Positions 44,884 to 53,653 of a stretch of 64,000 nt of DNA are shown piece after piece; the stretch's first letter is position 1; every line of letters begins with the position of its first letter. The DNA is taken from the NCBI GenBank assembly GCA_964476505.1, contig CAYZAW010000002.1, positions 24,430 through 88,429 on the forward strand, written 5' to 3'. Source of the stretch: CAYZAW01 sp964476505 (GTDB lineage: Bacteria > Bacillota > Clostridia > Christensenellales > CAG-138). The position numbers and the translations under genes were made by a program. The notes beneath the pieces are model-generated. The model was given only the letters and a program-made list of their open reading frames with translations. It searched no databases and had not been told where the DNA came from.

Positions 44884-45270
44884 ATGGATACTGTGTTACA
44901 AGATACACTTATGTTTTTTGATAAGCAGCCAACAGCCTTGCCATTATACAAGGCTTTTGAAGCTCGTTTGTTAGCAGTATTCCCGAAAACAAGGATAAGA
45001 GTACAAAAGAGCCAGATTTCTTTTTTTAATCGCCATATGTATGCTTGCGTTTCATTCCAGCGAGTCAAGAAAAAGGCTGAATTGCCCAATCCATATATTG
45101 TTATAACGTTGGGATTGCCCTACCCCCTAGCTTCTGCTAGAGTAGCTGTAAAAACAGAGCCCTATCCTGGCCGATGGACAACGCATATCGTGATTGGGAG
45201 CGTAGTTGAAATAGACGATGAACTGATTTCATGGATACGGGACGCCTATCTCTTTACGGACAGTAAATAA
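44884..45270 (+). CDS. DUF5655-family protein
   Basis: This 128-residue protein matches the DUF5655 pattern: LYKAFEARLLAVFP, then the conserved K-x-Q-I-S-F (VQKSQISFFNRHMYACVSF), and a C-terminal HIVIGSVVEIDDELISWIRDA. It resembles a small single-domain nucleic-acid or endonuclease-like fold. The function is unknown. It stands alone between two terminators. No ribosome site as strong as GGAGG precedes the ATG (GACGAGGTATGCT). Confidence 0.78.
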   Translation: MDTVLQDTLMFFDKQPTALPLYKAFEARLLAVFPKTRIRVQKSQISFFNRHMYACVSFQRVKKKAELPNPYIVITLGLPYPLASARVAVKTEPYPGRWTTHIVIGSVVEIDDELISWIRDAYLFTDSK

Positions 45271-45301
45271 GTACGCCAACTCCCAATTTATCCGGCTATC
45301 C

Positions 45302-45332
45302 GGCTGGGCGTATCACACCGCCCAGCCTTTTT
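45302..45332 (+). terminator. intrinsic terminator after the DUF5655 gene
   Basis: GGCTGGGCG (45302-45310), loop TATCACAC, CGCCCAGCC (45319-45327), then TTTTTAG. It is a perfect 9-bp stem with a T run, and a strong plus-strand terminator. Confidence 0.92.
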
Positions 45333-45434
45333 AGCATAACGGCTTCAATGAACCGTTTTCATCCGATAACGCCGCCAAACCATAGAAATCTTTAATGATT
45401 TCATTGGCGCTGTAAATGCACCAATGTGAGTAAA

Positions 45435-45475
45435 AGAAAAACAGCAGTGCCGTTTTCACGCTCTGCTGTTTTTCT
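45435..45475. terminator. bidirectional terminator
   Basis: AGAAAAACAGCAG (45435-45447) and CTGCTGTTTTTCT (45463-45475) form a 13-bp inverted repeat, with T runs when read from either side. It lies between the converging DUF5655 and chemoreceptor genes. Confidence 0.85.
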
Positions 45476-45508
45476 CAAATATGAATTCTACGTCACAATC
45501 ACTTGTTG

Positions 45509-45546
45509 TTAGGGGCTTTTTACAAAAGCCCTAAGCCGCCGGAGGC
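45509..45546 (-). repeat. TTAGG hairpin / GCCGCCGGAGGC repeat, copy C
   Basis: TTAGGGGCTTTT (45509-45520) pairs with AAAAGCCCTAA (45524-45534). A GCCGCCGGAGGC box (45535-45546) lies 14 bp past the stop of the minus-strand chemoreceptor-like gene. It has the same orientation relative to its gene as the other three copies. Confidence 0.75.
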
Positions 45547-45560
45547 AAATACAATACACC

Positions 45561-46817
45561 CTACGCCTTTTCCTGATCCAGCGGATTGATGCCGTCCTCG
45601 TCCAGCTTCACCCGGGCGGCGATGGCGGTCAGCACCTTGGCCTGCTCGGTCAGCTCCTCCCCCACTTGGATGTTGGCCTGCGTTGCCGCCATATTGCTTT
45701 GTGCAAGGTTGGCTACGCGGAAGGTGTTTTCCGTGACCTCCGCAAAGCGGCTGGCGCGGTCGTGCAGGGTATCGGAAACGGTTTTTACCAGCTGCGAGGT
45801 CTCCTCCGCACCGCCAGCCACGCTTCGCAGCATTTCCGCCGTTGCGCCAACGGCGTTGGAGCCCGCGCGGATGGATTCCAGCGCGGTCTTGATGAGCACG
45901 GTGGTTTCCTTGGCGGCGCTTGCCGTATGGTTGGCTAAGGAGCGCACCTCGTCCGCCACCACGGCAAAGCCCTGCCCGGCTTCCCCGGCGCGTGCCGCTT
46001 CCACGGCGGCATTTAGTGCAAGGATATTGGTTTGGAACGCGATATCGTCAATGGTTTTTGTAATGTGAACGATCTGTGCGGCGGACTGCTCCATGTTGTT
46101 CATGGCCTGCACCACTTGCTCCATGTTCTCCCGGCAGTCAATGATGCGCGCGCCCATTTCCTGCGTTTTCGCGTTCACGGAATTGATCTCATCCACGCTG
46201 TCTAGGATGCCCTCGCTGATCATCGTGGAGGTAGCGGAGATCTCCTCGATGGACGCTGCCTGATCGCTGGAGCTGTTGGATATCTCCTGCGCATACTCCA
46301 TGATTCTTTGTGCATGCGCGTACACCTCGCCGGAAACATCACGCATCTGGGAAAAGGTATCCAGCAGTGATTCGATCAACTCCTCCAAAGAATCGTGTAT
46401 GGGCGCAAACCGCCCCGGATACACCATGTCCACATGAAAGGTAAAATCCCCGTAATGGGATATCCGCCGAAGCGTACGGGATATATGCGTGATCTGCCGG
46501 TCAAGTGCCTGCTCCATGGCCTGCATATCCCGGCACAACCCGCCAAGCTCTCCCTTTGCGCTATAATCGGAATCGGGCATGATCTCTCCCTGTGCCACCC
46601 GCCTTGCCAGCACTTGCAGCTCTTCCACGCCTGCGGCTGTTCGCCTGCCGCCTATCGTTTGCAGCACCAACAGCACCAGCCCAGCAAAGCCCAGCCCGCA
46701 TGCAATGAGCGCGGGCGTTTTATCCAGTATGTTCAGCGCCAATAGTGCCAGCCCCAACAGAGCGATCAGCACCAACAGCATTGCAAGCGGCGTCCGCACC
46801 TTTTCCCATAGCCTCAT
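45561..46817 (-). CDS. methyl-accepting chemotaxis-like protein without external sensor
   Basis: This 418-residue protein has two adjacent membrane helices (about 12-30 and 35-55) joined by only a few residues, so there is no extracellular ligand domain. A HAMP-like stretch follows, then a long coiled coil with the conserved signalling tip (IDDIAFQTNILALNAAVEAA, GQGFAVVADEVRSLA). No C-terminal CheR-binding pentapeptide is seen, and no che or flagellar gene is in the window. As last gene of the exopolysaccharide operon it may signal membrane or intracellular state to a surface-behaviour pathway. The start is the ATG at 46817 with GGGGGAGGAA upstream. Confidence 0.9.
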   Translation of the reverse strand: MRLWEKVRTPLAMLLVLIALLGLALLALNILDKTPALIACGLGFAGLVLLVLQTIGGRRTAAGVEELQVLARRVAQGEIMPDSDYSAKGELGGLCRDMQAMEQALDRQITHISRTLRRISHYGDFTFHVDMVYPGRFAPIHDSLEELIESLLDTFSQMRDVSGEVYAHAQRIMEYAQEISNSSSDQAASIEEISATSTMISEGILDSVDEINSVNAKTQEMGARIIDCRENMEQVVQAMNNMEQSAAQIVHITKTIDDIAFQTNILALNAAVEAARAGEAGQGFAVVADEVRSLANHTASAAKETTVLIKTALESIRAGSNAVGATAEMLRSVAGGAEETSQLVKTVSDTLHDRASRFAEVTENTFRVANLAQSNMAATQANIQVGEELTEQAKVLTAIAARVKLDEDGINPLDQEKA

Positions 46818-46853
46818 AATCATTTCCTCCCCCAGTTCTATTCCGATTCCCCG

Positions 46854-47411
46854 TTAAAACAGTTTAAAAACGCTGTTGTTGAACCATGTATATCCCCAGT
46901 CCGGCAGCGCAAACACCTGCATTGCCCGCAGCATGCCTAATATGGCCCATATCAGGCAGCCCATCAACGCGATGCGCAGTATAATGAGCAGCCCCTGCCC
47001 GATCGCATACCCCGCAGACATCTTCGTCTTTTTTCGCGGCTGCTCCAACAGCGCCGCTTCGGGCGTTTCCCCCGCCTGCACCGGTAATGCGCTTACGGGT
47101 TCCTCTTTTGCACGCTGCTTCTTTTTTACAGCGTCAGGCGAAAGCTGATGCGCCTCCATGATCTTCATTTCGGACAGCTTCAGCTCCGCCAGCGTTTGGA
47201 ACCACGCGGAAAAGTCTCCGTAATACGGCTCCTCTTTGAGCGATTCGTATACGGTGGAAAACACATGCTTTACAATGTCTCTGGCTTTTTGTGCATCGTT
47301 GGTCTTTTCCAGCGCAAAGCGGTAAACAGGCATACGGTATGCCGCGAATATTTCGCGAAACGCCTCCTGATCTCCCCGCCTGATACGCTCCATCAGCGCA
47401 AAGCGATCCAT
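46854..47411 (-). CDS. sigma-70 region-2-like protein with C-terminal membrane anchor
   Basis: Residues 1-90 of this 185-residue protein look like region 2 of an ECF sigma factor (LMERIRRGDQEAFREIFAAY, FSAWFQTLAELKLSEM). The region-4 helix-turn-helix that should follow is missing. In its place are a Lys/Glu linker and a hydrophobic helix (IGQGLLIILRIALMGCLIWAILGML, about 137-160). It therefore cannot contact a -35 box as a normal sigma factor. It may hold or titrate RNA polymerase parts, or be a repurposed structural domain. It lies 18 bp after the NodB-like gene and 36 bp before the chemoreceptor gene. The start is the ATG at 47411 with AAGAAGG upstream. Confidence 0.7.
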   Translation of the reverse strand: MDRFALMERIRRGDQEAFREIFAAYRMPVYRFALEKTNDAQKARDIVKHVFSTVYESLKEEPYYGDFSAWFQTLAELKLSEMKIMEAHQLSPDAVKKKQRAKEEPVSALPVQAGETPEAALLEQPRKKTKMSAGYAIGQGLLIILRIALMGCLIWAILGMLRAMQVFALPDWGYTWFNNSVFKLF

Positions 47412-47429
47412 CCAAGCCACCTTCTTTTC

Positions 47430-49277
47430 TTACAGGATTTTAATAAACCAGTCGATCAGTGCCGACCATTTTTCTTTGATGTTCAACTGCCGCCGGGTGT
47501 TCTCATCGGGTCTGTAATCGTACAGCAGCGCGTCGGTTTGGGTATCCGTGATGTAAAGGTCGCGGAATCTGCCGTCATACACGCTGTCCTTTATATCCAT
47601 CTGCGCCTTTGCCAGCACGGATGCCGCCTCCAGATACACAGAGCCGCTTTCCGGCAGCGTACCCATATCCAGATGCTCGATCACAAGCTTGCCATCGATC
47701 CAAACGGACAGATGCCGCCCGGAAAGCCAAAGCTGCACCTTTCGGTTGCCCGCCTTGGAGGGGTCTAGGTTTACCTCCGCTTGCGGCAGCTGCTCAACCG
47801 TTGTGGCGGCGGACTGCTGCAGCGCATTTGTGATCTCTTCCTTATCCGGACTGGCGCCGCTGCGCTTGATCTCGATTTCCGCCTGCAAAGCTTTTTGGCG
47901 CTGCTCGGCAAAAGGCGGCTCCACGACCCCGTCGTGAATATCCAAATTGAGCAGCAGCTTAGGCCGCTCCCGCCCATCCTGCAGATTGTACAGGTACAGC
48001 ACATTGTCTGTGATCTCCAGCGCCGCGCCCGCACTGCGGCTGTTGTCCGCCCGCAGCAATATCCGCTGGGTGCCTGCCTGATTGCCGCGTAGCATTACCG
48101 ACATTGCCATATCACCAAAGCTGCGCCGGGTAAGCTTTATCGCGCCGTACGCGTTTGGCAGCGACGTGACCACGATCTCCTGCTCATCAAACTCTGCCGC
48201 GCCCGCAAGCGTTTCCCAGTCCGCCGCTTTATCCGTCAGCCCCTTATTGAACGCCATGGGAAGCCCCGTCGTTTCCCACAAGCGCATTAAAAGGTGGTTG
48301 GAGGACCAGTATGCCTTGGGCTCCATACGGGTCATATCGTACAGGTCGGCATCCTGCGTGTTCTTTGCCTGATCCACCCAATTGAAGTTCATTGCAAACA
48401 GCCGCTTTATCTCCGCCTCGTTGACGGCGCTTGCCTTGGTGTTGGTGCCGTACGCTCCCGTATTGGCGTGCATGATGGCGTACACCTTGGGCATTACACC
48501 CACCTCATCCGTATACAGCCGCTCCATCGCCTGATAGTCCCCCTGCAGGCGCGCCTGCATCTGTTCAAAGGTTTCCTGCGGGATACCGTATTCGTCGCGG
48601 ATGTAATCCATCAGGTAATGATCGTAGGTGCTGTCGATATAGGTTTTTGCGTGAACGAACGCGTTGGAATCCAGCTCGCCCAAGAAATTGCCGTAACGGT
48701 CGGCACAGTTGATGTACGACAGCCGGTAGCCGTTTGTGCCCAGCTCCCAGAAGGTGGTGTCTAACAGCAGTTTGATTTCCTTTGCCATGAGGAATTTATT
48801 GTCCCGCGTTTCGCACTTGTCCGCATAGGTGAACATGGTGGCAAGCATGTTCTTTTCTTCCATGATCTTCTGCGCAAACACCGCCGTATCGCGCCTGCCG
48901 TCGGAAAACATCAAATACAGCGCGCGCTCCGGAAGCAGCTTGCCGGTTTTGATGTAATCCAGCACATCCTGCTGGGAAACGGTTACATATCCGCTGTCCT
49001 TAAGCGCCTGTAAATGCGCCGCCAAACGGTCGTCCGAAATAAGCGTTTGTGTTCCAACGGTATCCACACCGGAGTAGGAAAGGCAGATCAAGCCGTTATC
49101 TGTGCCCGTGACCGCTGCGCTGTCGTAAGGCTTGTACACGGTCAAGCTGAACACGGCACGAAAGAGTATGATAAGCAGCAGTATCAGCGTTAACGACTGA
49201 TTGATACTGCGCAAGGCTTTTTTTACATCCTTCAGCTTGGAATAGCGGATGTCCTCTTTGGGGATGATGCTATCCAC
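47430..49277 (-). CDS. degenerate NodB-like polysaccharide deacetylase, membrane-anchored
   Basis: This 615-residue protein has one N-terminal membrane helix (about 28-45), then a region like PgaB/NodB deacetylases (YVTVSQQDVLDYIKTG, LPERALYLMFSDGRRDT). Here the catalytic FDDG motif reads FSDG and no HxxxH metal pair is evident, so it is probably inactive. The C-terminal 230 residues (from about 380) are beta-rich, including NRKVQLWLSGRHLSVWIDGK, which resembles a concanavalin-like glycan-binding domain. It overlaps the synthase gene end by 8 bp. A role in holding or guiding the growing polysaccharide is the simplest inference. Confidence 0.72.
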   Translation of the reverse strand: MDSIIPKEDIRYSKLKDVKKALRSINQSLTLILLLIILFRAVFSLTVYKPYDSAAVTGTDNGLICLSYSGVDTVGTQTLISDDRLAAHLQALKDSGYVTVSQQDVLDYIKTGKLLPERALYLMFSDGRRDTAVFAQKIMEEKNMLATMFTYADKCETRDNKFLMAKEIKLLLDTTFWELGTNGYRLSYINCADRYGNFLGELDSNAFVHAKTYIDSTYDHYLMDYIRDEYGIPQETFEQMQARLQGDYQAMERLYTDEVGVMPKVYAIMHANTGAYGTNTKASAVNEAEIKRLFAMNFNWVDQAKNTQDADLYDMTRMEPKAYWSSNHLLMRLWETTGLPMAFNKGLTDKAADWETLAGAAEFDEQEIVVTSLPNAYGAIKLTRRSFGDMAMSVMLRGNQAGTQRILLRADNSRSAGAALEITDNVLYLYNLQDGRERPKLLLNLDIHDGVVEPPFAEQRQKALQAEIEIKRSGASPDKEEITNALQQSAATTVEQLPQAEVNLDPSKAGNRKVQLWLSGRHLSVWIDGKLVIEHLDMGTLPESGSVYLEAASVLAKAQMDIKDSVYDGRFRDLYITDTQTDALLYDYRPDENTRRQLNIKEKWSALIDWFIKIL

Positions 49278-51153
49278 CTGTGCCGCTCACCTTTCTGCGC
49301 GCCGCCCGCCGCGCCTGTTTTAACGCTTCCTTTCTTTCCTTCGCCTCCACGTCCGCTGGGGTCATGCGGGTGCCCCAGGTGGATTTCCAGAAGGTGAACC
49401 ACGCGATAGGCATCTGCCAAAGCAGCACTGCCTCGTAATAAATGCAGAATATCATGCCGAATATCCAGATGCTGCTGCGCTTTAGCAGCAGCTGGGCAAA
49501 GCTCATCATCAGCGCCATGGTAAACAAGCCCAGAATGAACGTTGTAGGGAATATCCCATAGGCAATGGGCACATACACCAAATTGTACAGCACCACCAGC
49601 GGCGCGGCGATGGGCACCAACAGGCCAATGAAGAAAAACGTGCCCATAAACGGTTCCTTGCGCCACATGAACGTGGCGGCGATCATGGATTCTCTTAGCC
49701 ATGAGCGTTTCCAGCGCATTTGCTGCTTTAAGAAGGATTTATAATCGTTTGGTACGATGGTAGAGCAAATGGCCGTATCCTGATATGCCGTGCGGTGATG
49801 GCGCAGCACGAAATTGGTCATGGCACGGTCGTCGCCAAAGGTGGCCTTTTGCCCCAAGAAATGCTGGTTGAGCCAGTCGTCCATGTTATCCATGATAATG
49901 GACTTTTTGTAGCAGGCCAGCGGCCCGGACAGGCAGGTAACGGAGTCGAAATACGCCTCCGCCGCCTTCATGATGCGAAAGGCGATATAGTACCGCACAG
50001 ACTGCATTTTGGTCAGCGTATTGGTATAGGTGTTGGCAACGTCTGTACGTCCGGAAACGCCGCCCATTTTAGGATCGCGGAAGGGCTGCACCAGATTGCG
50101 GATGGCAAAGGGGTCTAAAAAGCTGTCGGAATCCACAAATACGATAAGCTCATGCTTGGCAATGAGCGTGCCCGCCGCAAGCGCGTCCCGCTTGCCCTTG
50201 TTTTCCGGCTGCCGCAAAAGATGCAGCCGCTCCCCCACACGAAAGCGCTTTCCCTCCTGCGCCAGTTGGGCGATGAGCTCCTCTACCCGCTCCACGGAAC
50301 GGTCTGTGGAGCAGTCGTCCACCACAACCACTTCCAATCGGTCGATGGGATAATCCTGATTGATGCAGCTCATCACCGTGCGCTGTATCCATTCCTCCTC
50401 ATTGAAGCAGGGAATCAGGATCGTTACGCCGGGGGTAAAATCGTCGTCGATGGGCACCGCGTGGTACATTGCGCCGTATAGATACCGCGACAGTAAAAAC
50501 AACGCCGTAATGATGCTGTACGAATACAAGAACTTGTTGAACCGAAAATAGATCACGCTTTCCGCCCGCATAAGGATGATGATAAGCACCACCACAAACA
50601 GGCACATCACAGAAAGCACCATGAGGTTGCTGTTTTTTGCCCGATTGGCATACGAGGCAAGCGTTTCCTTGAACATGAACGCACACAGTGTTACGCCGGC
50701 ATCCGCAGGCTGCACGCGCACCAGCTTGGCGCGGATGTTCACGCGCATTTCGTAGCCCTCCGGCATACTGCCAGGGGTTATCTCAAACTTTAAGCGCACG
50801 CTTTTTGCCTGCTGCAAAAGCGCGGCATTTTTTTCGTTTTCCACGCGCAGCAATATGCCTGTTGTGGAAACGTCTTGGCTTTCGCAATAAAATTGCAGGC
50901 GGCCTCCGCCCGAAAGCCGCGCAGTAACACGCACCCGGTAACGCGCCTCGTAGCGGGTGCCCATTTCCACCAGCCGCTCTCGCGCCGCAGCGGTGCCGCC
51001 GTCTGCCACAGCCTCCCCGCGCCGGTCTGCCTTTGCGCGAAGCCCGGTAGGGTCGGGCACATAGGTCAGTACCCGGCGGTCTTTTTTCTGTTTGAGCAGT
51101 ACATCCTCAATGCCTGCGCTTTGTGCGCGTTTTTGCTTCATGCTGTTCCTCAT
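49270..51153 (-). CDS. PilZ-domain processive glycosyltransferase (hyaluronan-synthase-like GT2)
   Basis: This 627-residue membrane synthase has an N-terminal PilZ domain (about 65-165) with both c-di-GMP-binding motifs, RxxxR (Arg67-Arg71) and DxSxxG (Asp94-Gly99). Two membrane helices follow (about 177-195 and 205-225). The GT2 core then has VVVDD (276-280), DSD (341-343), LSGPLACY, GDD (440-442) and QxxRW (477-481), the full set of a processive polymerase. About four C-terminal helices follow. It should extrude a polysaccharide when c-di-GMP binds. Bacterial cellulose synthase has PilZ at the other end. The start overlaps the upstream gene by ATGA. An ATG at 51141 with GAGGA ahead is an alternative. 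Confidence 0.9.
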   Translation of the reverse strand: MRNSMKQKRAQSAGIEDVLLKQKKDRRVLTYVPDPTGLRAKADRRGEAVADGGTAAARERLVEMGTRYEARYRVRVTARLSGGGRLQFYCESQDVSTTGILLRVENEKNAALLQQAKSVRLKFEITPGSMPEGYEMRVNIRAKLVRVQPADAGVTLCAFMFKETLASYANRAKNSNLMVLSVMCLFVVVLIIILMRAESVIYFRFNKFLYSYSIITALFLLSRYLYGAMYHAVPIDDDFTPGVTILIPCFNEEEWIQRTVMSCINQDYPIDRLEVVVVDDCSTDRSVERVEELIAQLAQEGKRFRVGERLHLLRQPENKGKRDALAAGTLIAKHELIVFVDSDSFLDPFAIRNLVQPFRDPKMGGVSGRTDVANTYTNTLTKMQSVRYYIAFRIMKAAEAYFDSVTCLSGPLACYKKSIIMDNMDDWLNQHFLGQKATFGDDRAMTNFVLRHHRTAYQDTAICSTIVPNDYKSFLKQQMRWKRSWLRESMIAATFMWRKEPFMGTFFFIGLLVPIAAPLVVLYNLVYVPIAYGIFPTTFILGLFTMALMMSFAQLLLKRSSIWIFGMIFCIYYEAVLLWQMPIAWFTFWKSTWGTRMTPADVEAKERKEALKQARRAARRKVSGTGG

Positions 51154-53636
51154 CGGCTTGTTTCATACGCGCCGTTTAAATAATCGCTGATACGCCGGAA
51201 TACAAAGCGCTTTCCTTCCGGTTTTTTTTCATTCTCCGTTAAAAACAGATCCAGCGCCTCCGCCGTGTATTTGGCGCTGTCCGACATATGCATGACCACC
51301 ACGCCGCCCGCGGTGATCCCCTTTTTCAGCTTACCATACAGCTCGTCCACGCTTTTTGCCTCGTAATCGTGCGTAGAGAAGCTCCCCATTACGATATACG
51401 AATACCCGGCATCGAGTATCATACGGGAGCCGTTAAGGCTCATAGCCAGCGTGGGCGGGCGGAAGGAGGCCTGCAAGGCCGGTTTGCCGTCCGTTTTGAG
51501 ATCCCCCACGATGGAGCGCAGCCGCTCATAGGAGGTGATGATATCCTGCTGGAATCCCGGAAGCTCATGCTCCTCCAGCGATTCATACACGCCGTCTCCA
51601 TTATAGTCCGATGCCATGGGGTAGTGCGTGTCCGTATGGCTACCGATCTCATGCCCCGCAAGCGCGATGGCCCTTAACAGGTTGGGGTTGTTGGACGTGT
51701 TGTTGGTGCGGATATAAAAGGTCGCCTTTACGCCGTGTTTATCCAGCACGTCCAAAAGCTTTGTAAGCGTGCGGTCGCTGCCCCAGTCGTCAAAGGTCAG
51801 GAACACGGCGTTTTCATCGTTCTTGATTTTTCCGTTGATGTTGAGCTGCCTGATCTGCTGACCGGTAAAGCCCGGCAGATTGTCTTTTCCGTTGGTTGTG
51901 CGGTTGCCTACATAGTGCGTGCGCAAGAGCTTGATAAACGCGCCGTCCTCCATATCGCCCACATGACCCGGCTGGATGGTATTGTTAAGCGCCGGCAGCA
52001 CCGCGTCCTCCGGTACGGGGTAGGTATACAGCAGAGATTCGTCCGAAAGCATTTCGTTGACGGAGCATACGCCGTAAATATTGATGCGCTCATGCAGCAG
52101 CTTTGCCAAGTCTCCCAGTACACGGTCGCTCTTTTTATAATAGTTCATGGCAAAGTAGATCAGCTCGCCCCGTTTAAAGGAGATGACCTGCTCGCCCAGC
52201 AGATGCTCCATGATAGCCTCGGCGCTTTCTGCCTGTTGATCGGCTGCCTGTACCGCCGAGACCTCATGAGTAATGAGCTTACAGCCGGCGGCGCTTACCG
52301 CCTCGCGCAGCGCGTCTGAAACAGTGCCGTAGGGCTGCTTAACAACATCCGCATGCGCATAGCCGTAACGCGTTTTTAATTCCTGTTGGCAGTGCAAAAG
52401 CTCTGTGCAGGCGTCGTAATAATCCGCACTTTTATCCGGCAGTACGGCAACGCCCAGATCGTGCCCGTGCGATATGATGCTTTTGATCTGCGCCTCATAG
52501 GTTTGCGCCTCGTTAAGCGTAACAAAGAAGGTGCCCTTTGCCTGTATGTCGTCAAGCGACTGCAGCAGGTATTGCAGCTCAAGATCGTTGCCAAGCCCGT
52601 AGAACAGGTACGAAACAGCCCGTTTTGTGGTATACACCGTATGCATGGCGTCTGCAAGCGTGCCGTTATTTTCTTCGCGGAGGGCTTCCGTTTCCGGCAG
52701 CGCTTTGGTGTTTTCTAATGCCTTGATGACCCACTCCGCCGTTAACAAAACACGCTCGTCCGTACTGTACGCGCTAAGCGCTGCCGAAGCGGCTGTTGCT
52801 GTCGGGGCTGCCGTCGGCGTGGGTACAGCCATGGGGCTTGCAGCCGTTTTATCCCCCGGCGCGGGCGTGGGCTTGGGTGTAGGCGCATGCGTTGGGCGGA
52901 TATCCATTTCGTCCAGCGGTTCCGAGAGCTTGATGGAAACAATGCCGCCCCGCTCCCGCTTTTTTACATACGCTTCCACGTCCTCATAGGAGGAAAAGCT
53001 TTGCCAGCTGAGCATATGCGGGGTGTCGTAAACTGCCGTATAGCCGCATGCGGCGGCGATCTTTAAAAGTTCAGGCGTGTACGCCGTTGCGTTGCACTTT
53101 AACAGGCTCGTTTCCTTACCAGATAAATGATGCAGCGTTGCATTGGTGCGGCACAAGTCGGTCATGAGCTGCTCCTGCTGCAGCGCCTCCATGTGCTTGA
53201 TCCCCTCAAAGCCGTAGCTGCCCAAGGTATGCCCCTCTGCGATGATACGCTGCACATCCGTAGCGTCCTCCGCCGCGCCCACGGCGGAAAGGAAAAACGT
53301 TGCCTGTACGTTGTGTTGGGAAAGCATGTCCAGTATTTGATCCAGCACGCCGGGGCCGGGCGTACCCTCAAAGGCAAGCGCCAGCCGCTGCACGCCCGTG
53401 GAAACGGTGCTTGTAAGCTTGGCGGGAGGCAGGTCGGGGTTTTCCAAAAGCGTTTTCGCCTGCGCGATGCGCGCCGTAACGCTTGGCTCCGTTTGCACTT
53501 GCACCTGCGGCACTGCCGCCGTGCTATTGCTTTTTACTGCGTACAAAACCACCAGACACAGCAACAGCCCGGCCATGGTGATCCACCACGCACGGGAAAG
53601 CGCGTTTGTTGTTTTGCCTGTATGCCGCTTCGTCAA
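51150..53636 (-). CDS. polysaccharide deacetylase with two decayed and one intact NodB domain
   Basis: This 828-residue protein has an N-terminal membrane anchor (about 14-32). Three tandem NodB-like regions follow. Region 1 (about 75-270) has FEGTPGPG in place of FDDG and no metal histidines. A Pro/Thr/Ala linker (about 275-305) leads to region 2 (about 355-560, VSYLFYGLGNDLELQYLL), also lacking catalytic residues. Region 3 (606-828) is intact: Asp616-Asp617 in TFDDWGSD, His667 and His671 in SHTDTH, RPP at 726 and His783 in VVMHMSD. It should remove N-acetyl groups from the exported polymer outside the membrane. A NGDGVYE insert could bind calcium. Confidence 0.88.
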   Translation of the reverse strand: MTKRHTGKTTNALSRAWWITMAGLLLCLVVLYAVKSNSTAAVPQVQVQTEPSVTARIAQAKTLLENPDLPPAKLTSTVSTGVQRLALAFEGTPGPGVLDQILDMLSQHNVQATFFLSAVGAAEDATDVQRIIAEGHTLGSYGFEGIKHMEALQQEQLMTDLCRTNATLHHLSGKETSLLKCNATAYTPELLKIAAACGYTAVYDTPHMLSWQSFSSYEDVEAYVKKRERGGIVSIKLSEPLDEMDIRPTHAPTPKPTPAPGDKTAASPMAVPTPTAAPTATAASAALSAYSTDERVLLTAEWVIKALENTKALPETEALREENNGTLADAMHTVYTTKRAVSYLFYGLGNDLELQYLLQSLDDIQAKGTFFVTLNEAQTYEAQIKSIISHGHDLGVAVLPDKSADYYDACTELLHCQQELKTRYGYAHADVVKQPYGTVSDALREAVSAAGCKLITHEVSAVQAADQQAESAEAIMEHLLGEQVISFKRGELIYFAMNYYKKSDRVLGDLAKLLHERINIYGVCSVNEMLSDESLLYTYPVPEDAVLPALNNTIQPGHVGDMEDGAFIKLLRTHYVGNRTTNGKDNLPGFTGQQIRQLNINGKIKNDENAVFLTFDDWGSDRTLTKLLDVLDKHGVKATFYIRTNNTSNNPNLLRAIALAGHEIGSHTDTHYPMASDYNGDGVYESLEEHELPGFQQDIITSYERLRSIVGDLKTDGKPALQASFRPPTLAMSLNGSRMILDAGYSYIVMGSFSTHDYEAKSVDELYGKLKKGITAGGVVVMHMSDSAKYTAEALDLFLTENEKKPEGKRFVFRRISDYLNGAYETSR

Positions 53637-53653
53637 TCCGTTTCCTCCGGCAG

